A DNA stretch of 44,474 nt from Acidobacteriota bacterium (GTDB lineage Bacteria > Acidobacteriota > Terriglobia > Terriglobales > Acidobacteriaceae). The translations under genes were made by a program, and so were the position numbers. Below are positions 40,102-44,474 of the stretch, in pieces (positions within the stretch are counted from its first letter, which is position 1; each line of letters starts with the position of its first letter). The stretch lies in contig JAJYZC010000003.1 in NCBI GenBank assembly GCA_021800255.1, forward strand, positions 1 to 44,474. Reading direction: 5' to 3'. A model generated the notes under the pieces. It worked only from the letters and a program-made list of their open reading frames with translations, was not told where the DNA came from and made no database searches.

Positions 40102-40371
40102 TCACCCTAAATACCTGTGAAAGTCCTCAAGCAATAACCGCGTATAGGTGACCAAACGCTCCACGAACCACGGCATTCCGGCCAGCAAGATCAGGGCTAC
40201 AATTCCCAGCCGCGGCACCGAGCTGATGGTCTGGTCCTGCAGGCTGGTCAGGGTCTGGAGAAGGCTTATCCCCAGACTCAAAATCGCCGCCGCGATCAGC
40301 AACGGCGCCGACAGGATCATGGCCTCCTTCACCAGTTGGCGCAGCAGTTCGGCAACCATGTCGGGAGTCAT
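40102..40371 (-). CDS. fliQ: Flagellar export gate protein FliQ
   Basis: An 89-residue protein with two membrane helices (AMILSAPLLIAAAILSLGIS and LGIVALILLAGMPWFVERLV) joined by LLQTLTSLQDQTISSVPR, the highly conserved FliQ loop. Normal family length. The ATG at 40371 follows GAGAGG, 10 bases after the fliP stop. Confidence 0.97.
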   Translation of the reverse strand: MTPDMVAELLRQLVKEAMILSAPLLIAAAILSLGISLLQTLTSLQDQTISSVPRLGIVALILLAGMPWFVERLVTYTRLLLEDFHRYLG

Positions 40372-40381
40372 GCGCCTCTCC

Positions 40382-41086
40382 TCAAAAGCTCTTCAACAGC
40401 GAGGTAGCCAGCAGGTTCCAGCCGTCCACCATCACGAACAACAGAATCTTCAAGGGCGTCGAAACCACTACCGGAGGCAGTTGAAACATGCCAATCGAGG
40501 TGGTGATCGCGGCCGTCACCATGTCGATCAGCAAAAAGGGCAGATACAGGACCGCACCGATGGCGAAGCCGGCCTTCAACTCGGAGAGGATGTAGGCCGG
40601 CACCACCACACGCATGGGCAGGTCGCCGGGCGAGTTGGGTCTGGGAATCTGCCCTACGGATACAAACAGGGCCAGGTCCTTCTCGCGCGCATAGCGGAGC
40701 ATGAAGCGCTTCACCGGCTGGGCGCCGCGGTCGATGGCCTCCAGGCCGGTGATCTGGCCGGCGCGGTAGGGCTCGACGGCCTGCTGGTCCACCTGCTGGA
40801 GCACCGGCGTCATCAGAAACCAGGTCATCATCAGAGCCAGCCCCATCAGCGTGGGGTTGGAGGGCGCAGTCTGCGTGCCCAAGGCCTGGCGCAGAAAGTG
40901 AAAGACCACCAGCAGCCGCACCATGGGCGTCATGACCATCAGAATCGCGGGCAGCAGGGTAATCAGCGTCAAGACGAAGAGGATCGTCCACGGAGTGGAG
41001 TTCGAGGGATGCAAACGCGCATTCAGATCCGGAAGCAACGGCACGGGCGCTGCCGCAACCGCACGCGCTGCCCACAGGGCTACCAT
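40382..41086 (-). CDS. fliP: Flagellar export gate protein FliP
   Basis: A 234-residue gate protein. A short cleavable signal-like N-terminus (LWAARAVAAAPVPL) is followed by TLITLLPAILMVMTPMVRLL and FHFLRQALGTQTAPSNPTLM, then ALMMTWFLMTPVLQQV. The C-terminal pair of hydrophobic segments contains AYILSELKAGFAIGAVLYLP, FLLIDMVTAAITTSIGMFQL and LKILLFVMVDGWNLLATSLL. The ATG overlaps the fliO end by seven bases. A longer open frame over the same bases (40368-41150) is an out-of-frame shadow. Confidence 0.97.
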   Translation of the reverse strand: MVALWAARAVAAAPVPLLPDLNARLHPSNSTPWTILFVLTLITLLPAILMVMTPMVRLLVVFHFLRQALGTQTAPSNPTLMGLALMMTWFLMTPVLQQVDQQAVEPYRAGQITGLEAIDRGAQPVKRFMLRYAREKDLALFVSVGQIPRPNSPGDLPMRVVVPAYILSELKAGFAIGAVLYLPFLLIDMVTAAITTSIGMFQLPPVVVSTPLKILLFVMVDGWNLLATSLLKSF

Positions 41087-41373
41087 GAAACCCTCGAAGC
41101 CCGGCGCGCCGCCGGGCGTGCGCTCGAAGATGCCTTTTCATCAAGGGCATAGAATGCCGGCCCGCCCTCGGCCGAGGTGGCCACCAGAATCCGCCGCCCC
41201 TCGGCCTCCACCAGGGCCAGCGACTGCCTGGGAGCCAGCGCGATCCTCTCTACAAGCGCCAGCCGCGGTTGGGCGCCTTGCCGGCCGCGCCATCGGCCGC
41301 GCCACTGCTCGAGCAGCCACCCGGCCAGACCGCCGGTACCGGCTCCATCCCCTGCCGCCGCTTTCCCTCTCAC
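41080..41373 (-). CDS. fliO: FliO-like export gate assembly protein, no membrane segment
   Basis: A short (97-residue) protein in the standard fliN-fliO-fliP position. The only family-like part is LALVERIALAPRQSLALVEA with RRILVATSAEGGPAFYAL, which fits the soluble FliO domain. FliO normally has an N-terminal membrane helix that anchors it while FliP assembles; none is visible here, only GGLAGWLLEQWRGRW. I chose the GTG at 41373 with GGGAG eight bases upstream. A TTG 24 codons earlier adds an Arg-rich segment, also without a membrane helix. Either the protein is truly reduced or its anchor is missing. Confidence 0.72.
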   Translation of the reverse strand: MRGKAAAGDGAGTGGLAGWLLEQWRGRWRGRQGAQPRLALVERIALAPRQSLALVEAEGRRILVATSAEGGPAFYALDEKASSSARPAARRASRVSW

Positions 41374-41461
41374 TCGCTCTTCTCCCTGCCTTGTGCGCCT
41401 GGCCACTGCCTTCGGCCTTCCGCATGCGGTTCCGGCTCTATGCAACCTGTCCCCGGCGGGC

Positions 41462-41812
41462 TTAGGCCAGCCGTGTGATGCGCACCACTAACTGCGAATC
41501 GATTACCTCGAACTCTGCCCAAGCCAGTTGCACCTTGCCCGAGGCCAGCGGCACATCGTCTCCCCCGGCCCATTGCGACTCGATCAACTGTCCCGGCTTC
41601 AGGGCCAACAAATGGCGCACCCGAAACTCGCGCACTGGCACCATCACGTCCAACTCGACCGGCAACAGCGCCGCCGGGCCGCTGATCTCAATTTCGGCGC
41701 CCTCTTTGATCTCCACCGGCACGGGCGCCAAAGCCTGCGCGCTCGTGCCCGTGGCGCTGTCGTTTGCCGCCGACGCTGCCGCCGTCACCGGCGGTGGATG
41801 CGTGGTCGCCAT
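41462..41812 (-). CDS. fliN: Short FliN-type motor switch protein
   Basis: A 116-residue protein. About 40 Ala/Thr/Pro-rich residues precede one SpoA/FliN domain: ALLPVELDVMVPVREFRVRH, LLALKPGQLIESQWAGGDDV, PLASGKVQLAWAEFEVIDSQ, LVVRITRLA. It is the only FliN copy of normal size in the window and the first gene of the fliN-fliO-fliP-fliQ-fliR-flhB-flhA series. No good ribosome site precedes the ATG, which lies about three bases from the start point predicted by the sigma-54-like promoter, so a leaderless message is possible. Confidence 0.88.
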   Translation of the reverse strand: MATTHPPPVTAAASAANDSATGTSAQALAPVPVEIKEGAEIEISGPAALLPVELDVMVPVREFRVRHLLALKPGQLIESQWAGGDDVPLASGKVQLAWAEFEVIDSQLVVRITRLA

Positions 41813-41824
41813 AGGTTAGGAACC

Positions 41825-41841
41825 TTGCAGAAAAATGACCA
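41825..41841 (-). promoter_or_regulatory. Possible sigma-54 promoter for the fliN operon
   Basis: Minus strand TGGTCATTTTTCTGCAA: GG-N10-GC spacing and the same CTGCA -12 element as the fliK and flgF promoters. The -24 half is weaker (TGGTCA for TGGCAC). Confidence 0.5.
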
Positions 41842-41954
41842 GAAGCGGCACAGCGGAATTGGAAGGGATTAAGAGTCCCGCAAAACTTTCTCCGGTCTTC
41901 GATTGAGCCTTGATCGAGACAACATTGCTTTTCCATCGCTGCTACACTGGAAGC

Positions 41955-41986
41955 GGAAGGCAAGGTAGCCTTCCGGCTTAAGCCGG
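41955..41986 (+). promoter_or_regulatory. Two overlapping hairpins in the pdxS leader
   Basis: GGAAGGC/GCCTTCC (seven base pairs, six-base loop, 41955-41974) overlaps the perfect palindrome CCGGCTTAAGCCGG (41973-41986) by two bases. They lie about 35 bases before pdxS and could act as a leader terminator, attenuator or RNA-stability element. Confidence 0.45.
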
Positions 41987-42020
41987 AGAGAAACCTGAGC
42001 TGATAAGAAGGTTGAAGATT

Positions 42021-42974
42021 ATGCCGCAAGAAAATGGAAGTAAAGCAGTTACCGAAACCGGCCTGCGCCTGAAGGTGGGTCTGGCCGAGATGCTCAAGGG
42101 CGGCGTCATCATGGACGTGATGAGCGTCGAGCAGGCGCGCATCGCCGAAGAGGCAGGCGCGGCCTCGGTGATGGCTCTCGAACGCGTACCGGCCATGATT
42201 CGCGCCGAGGGCGGCGTGGCGCGCATGGCGCGGCCTGCCCTCATCAAGCAGATCATTCAGGCCGTCTCCATCCCGGTGATGGCCAAGGCGCGCATCGGCC
42301 ACTTTGCCGAAGCGCAAATTCTACAGGAACTCGGCGTGGACTTCATCGACGAGAGCGAGGTCCTGACCCCCGCCGACGAGGCCCACCACATCGATAAGCA
42401 CGCCTTCAAAACCCCCTTCGTCTGCGGCGCGCGCAACCTGGGCGAGGCCCTGCGCCGCATCGCCGAGGGCGCGGCCATGATCCGCACCAAGGGCGAAGCC
42501 GGCACAGGCGACGTGGTCCACGCCGTCCAGCACATGCGCCAGATCACCCGCGAGATGCGCACGCTGACCGTGCTCACCGAGCAGGAGCTCTACGCCGCGG
42601 CCAAGGACCTGCAAGCGCCGTATGAGCTCGTCCGCATGGTGGCCCAGGCCGGCAAGCTGCCGGTGCCCAACTTCTCAGCCGGCGGCATCGCCACGCCCGC
42701 CGATGCGGCCCTCATGATGCAGCTTGGCGCCGAGGCCATCTTCGTCGGGTCAGGAATCTTTATGAAGGAGCGCGCCACCCCGCTCGATGTCGAGAAATCG
42801 CCCCAGGAGCGCGAGGAGGCGGTCAGCCGCGCCAAGGCCATCGTCGTCGCCACCACGCACTACAACGACCCCAAGATTCTGTCCGAAGTGAGCGAGCAGG
42901 TGACCGGAACCATGAAGGGCCTGGCCGCGGCGGCCATCGAAGAAAAGGACCTGCTGCAAACCCGCGGCTGGTAA
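42021..42974 (+). CDS. pdxS: Pyridoxal 5'-phosphate synthase subunit PdxS
   Basis: A 317-residue TIM-barrel enzyme that makes PLP from ribose 5-phosphate, glyceraldehyde 3-phosphate and the ammonia supplied by PdxT. Diagnostic blocks are [60 protein letters not shown] (with the substrate-binding lysine), [33 protein letters not shown] and [20 protein letters not shown]. The ATG at 42021 has AGAAGG upstream; a TTG three codons earlier is less likely. PdxT is not adjacent and not in the window. The gene marks the right border of the flagellar cluster. Confidence 0.98.
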   Translation: MPQENGSKAVTETGLRLKVGLAEMLKGGVIMDVMSVEQARIAEEAGAASVMALERVPAMIRAEGGVARMARPALIKQIIQAVSIPVMAKARIGHFAEAQILQELGVDFIDESEVLTPADEAHHIDKHAFKTPFVCGARNLGEALRRIAEGAAMIRTKGEAGTGDVVHAVQHMRQITREMRTLTVLTEQELYAAAKDLQAPYELVRMVAQAGKLPVPNFSAGGIATPADAALMMQLGAEAIFVGSGIFMKERATPLDVEKSPQEREEAVSRAKAIVVATTHYNDPKILSEVSEQVTGTMKGLAAAAIEEKDLLQTRGW

Positions 42975-43039
42975 TTTGCCATTAAGGCAGACGCCCGCTA
43001 TTCGCTCGCAGAAGGTTCGTTACCTCGCATCCTTGGCAG

Positions 43040-43056
43040 GCGGGCGTGTAGCCCGC
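43040..43056 (+). terminator. Hairpin downstream of pdxS
   Basis: GCGGGC and GCCCGC pair around GTGTA, 66 bases after the pdxS stop. There is no T-tract, so a terminator role is tentative. Confidence 0.4.
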
Positions 43057-43099
43057 TCAAAAGCCGCAGTACGCTGCACCGAGCCGGAAGGAACTGGAC

Positions 43100-43195
43100 C
43101 CCGCTCATCGCAAAGAACGCGATGAACGGGGCACAGCACAGAGCGTCTCAAAGATCATGAGCAGTTCTTCACGGCTGTTGATCGGGCCACCTGCC
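43100..43195. repeat. 96-bp direct repeat, copy 1
   Basis: Matches 43286-43381 at 92 of 96 positions (offset 186). It contains an imperfect hairpin (CCCGCTCATCGC with CGCGATGAACGGG). No coding role is visible. Confidence 0.9.
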
Positions 43196-43285
43196 GAGGC
43201 GAACAGCAGCTCGTCTTCCAAGTACGATTGTGCGCCAGGGGAGGGTAATTTTCTGCAAAGGCGCCTGCCCGGCGGAGAGGCTGTG

Positions 43286-43381
43286 CCCGCTCATCGCAAA
43301 GAACGCGATGAACGGGGCACAGCAAAGAGCGTCTCAAAACTCACGAGCAGTTCTTCACGGCTGTTGATCGGGCCACCTGCC
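43286..43381. repeat. 96-bp direct repeat, copy 2
   Basis: Second copy, four mismatches from the first. Its 3' flank leads into a GGTGGGGCACCC-type element shortly before the end of the outer-membrane protein gene. Confidence 0.9.
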
Positions 43382-43472
43382 CGGTCCTGTCCTTCACTTC
43401 TTGCCCTAGCAGAGCTAGGGTGGGGCACCCCCATTTCGTCGTCGGGTGGGCCGCCCGCCTTTTTGCTTGAGG

Positions 43473-44306
43473 TTAGAAGTGAAGGTGCGGACGCCAGGCT
43501 TTCTTGTTGATATTTCGCGAAATCATGAGTTTCAACGTCCATCTGTCAGAACCGGACGTTAGGCCGAGGCCCGCGCCCGCTTCAATATCCCAGATTTTGC
43601 CGTTACGGTCAAACACGCCCCACGCCTCGTGGAATTGATCGTGCAGGCTCATAAAACTGTAAAAGCTTCCAAAGTGGTCGTATTCCTCGGCGGCCACATC
43701 CCATGTGTGATTGATGTTGTACACGATGCGCCCGCAGGGGTTCCACTGCAACCCTTGAATTCCTCCCGTCCAGTCCGTATCGACAATCGGATTGTAGATA
43801 AGCTCCCATTTACCGGGGTATGCGCCGATGATCGGACGTATCTCCGCCGTGTAGGTCCGTGGCTCCCACTGTGGGTAGTTGAAGCTGAATTCGAAATTCA
43901 TGCCCCAGAAGAGCAGGTGCTGCTGCGCGTGCGGCCGCACGAACAGTTCGCGGACTTTGAAACCATCAATCCTCCCGCCGCCACTCGACTGGCCGAGCTT
44001 CATCGAGTACGGCGAATAGACAGGCATATACAGGCCCTGCTCCAGCCACGGTTTGACCCCGTATGCCCACTCCCATGTTCCGTTGAACGAATGATCGGGA
44101 ATAACGCCTCCGGGTTCACGGGGCGTCAACCTGCCGGCGGGAGTAAAGTTGCTGTGCACCATGATATTGAAGATGCCCTGCGGCGCGATAACCGCATCGT
44201 AGACCTGGATCTCGTCGGTCTGGGCATGGGCCATTATGGGCGCGATCATCAGAGCGATGACGATCAGGGTTAGAGAGCGCAGGTGAATGCTCCGGGGCTG
44301 CTTCAT
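43473..44306 (-). CDS. Secreted protein, probably outer-membrane beta-barrel
   Basis: A 277-residue protein with a clear signal peptide (LTLIVIALMIAPIMAHAQ, cleavage after Ala-His-Ala). The mature part is rich in aromatic residues, Gly and Asn, with alternating strand-like segments (LLFWGMNFEFSFNYPQW, RIVYNINHTWDVAAEEYDHF, WTLKLMISRNINKKAWRPHL). The last residue is Phe, as in many outer-membrane proteins assembled by BAM. I do not recognise a named family; porin-like or unknown-function outer-membrane protein are both possible. AAGGA lies nine bases before the ATG at 44306. The 168 bases upstream to the window end show no clear promoter. Confidence 0.75.
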   Translation of the reverse strand: MKQPRSIHLRSLTLIVIALMIAPIMAHAQTDEIQVYDAVIAPQGIFNIMVHSNFTPAGRLTPREPGGVIPDHSFNGTWEWAYGVKPWLEQGLYMPVYSPYSMKLGQSSGGGRIDGFKVRELFVRPHAQQHLLFWGMNFEFSFNYPQWEPRTYTAEIRPIIGAYPGKWELIYNPIVDTDWTGGIQGLQWNPCGRIVYNINHTWDVAAEEYDHFGSFYSFMSLHDQFHEAWGVFDRNGKIWDIEAGAGLGLTSGSDRWTLKLMISRNINKKAWRPHLHF

Positions 44307-44474
44307 GGTCTGAATTCCTTTTCGATTTCATCGAGAGAGCAGAGAGAATGCCGTACCCGGCAGGTGCCCCGGTCATCGACCGGCTACGAGCTGTTCGTGC
44401 CCCATGCATTCACAGTTTTATCGTGGATGAGCGGGAGAGCACAAACCTCAACCCGGCAGGAGGGCCGCCGTATC

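Larger units (their letters stand above)
42975..43472. other. Gene-free region with duplicated segment
   Basis: About 500 bases between pdxS and the next gene. It holds a hairpin, two copies of a 96-bp repeat and a GGTGGGGCACCC-type element near 43420. The open frames across it are low-complexity and repeat-derived, so I call no gene. Confidence 0.6.

Noticed and set aside
40368-41150. 260-residue frame over fliP
   Set aside because: Out-of-frame translation of fliP; the 40382-41086 frame has all FliP motifs.
43100-43381. CRISPR array
   Set aside because: Only two long repeat copies, no regular short repeats or spacers, no cas genes.
43157-43510. Open frames across the 96-bp repeats
   Set aside because: The peptide repeats (SSSSRLLIGPPA) simply reflect the DNA duplication; no coding signal.

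Overview
The window is one large, almost complete flagellar gene cluster from a GC-rich, double-membraned bacterium. P-ring and L-ring genes (flgI, flgH, flgA) show an outer membrane. A VWFA protein of the type known mainly from Acidobacteria lies between flagellar operons, and short AGCTAGAAGCT-like arrays fill several spacers. Together these suggest a motile acidobacterium, probably Terriglobales/Acidobacteriaceae. This is inference from family knowledge; no 16S gene is present.

Layout, left to right. 1-556: the start of an unidentified minus-strand gene, a PaaI-type thioesterase and a hairpin. 566-4577 (minus): fliK-flgD-flgE behind a strong sigma-54-like promoter. 4667-13894 (minus): an OmpR-type regulator, a FlgR-like sigma-54 activator without a DNA-binding domain, then flgB-flgC-fliE-fliF-fliG-fliH-fliI-fliJ. 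14153-17134: two divergent GGDEF diguanylate cyclases with sigma-28-like promoters. 17349-22181 (minus): a non-flagellar block of rpsO-pnp, the VWFA protein and a small unknown gene. 22347-30448 (minus): flgF-flgG-flgA-flgH-flgI-flgJ-flgM-flgN-flgK-flgL, with a sigma-54-like promoter before flgF and a sigma-28-like promoter before flgM. 30795-31804 (minus): cheY-cheX with a sigma-28-like promoter. 32125-41841 (minus): fliN-fliO-fliP-fliQ-fliR-flhB-flhA-fliA-fliM-fliN'-MshEN protein. 42021-42974 (plus): pdxS. 42975-43472: a gene-free stretch with a 96-bp direct repeat. 43473-44306 (minus): a secreted, probably outer-membrane, protein.

Together the genes encode the export gate and ATPase, MS ring, switch, rod, P and L rings, hook, hook-filament junction, FliA and FlgM. 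Flagellin, FliD, FliS, MotA/MotB and CheA are absent from the window. The promoters I could read suggest a sigma-54 (hook-basal body) to sigma-28 (late genes) cascade, with the cyclases and cheY-cheX in the late tier. The least expected features are a c-di-GMP-type MshEN protein translationally linked to the switch genes, the activator lacking a helix-turn-helix, and low-complexity arrays placed in inverted orientation at both ends of spacers inside operons.
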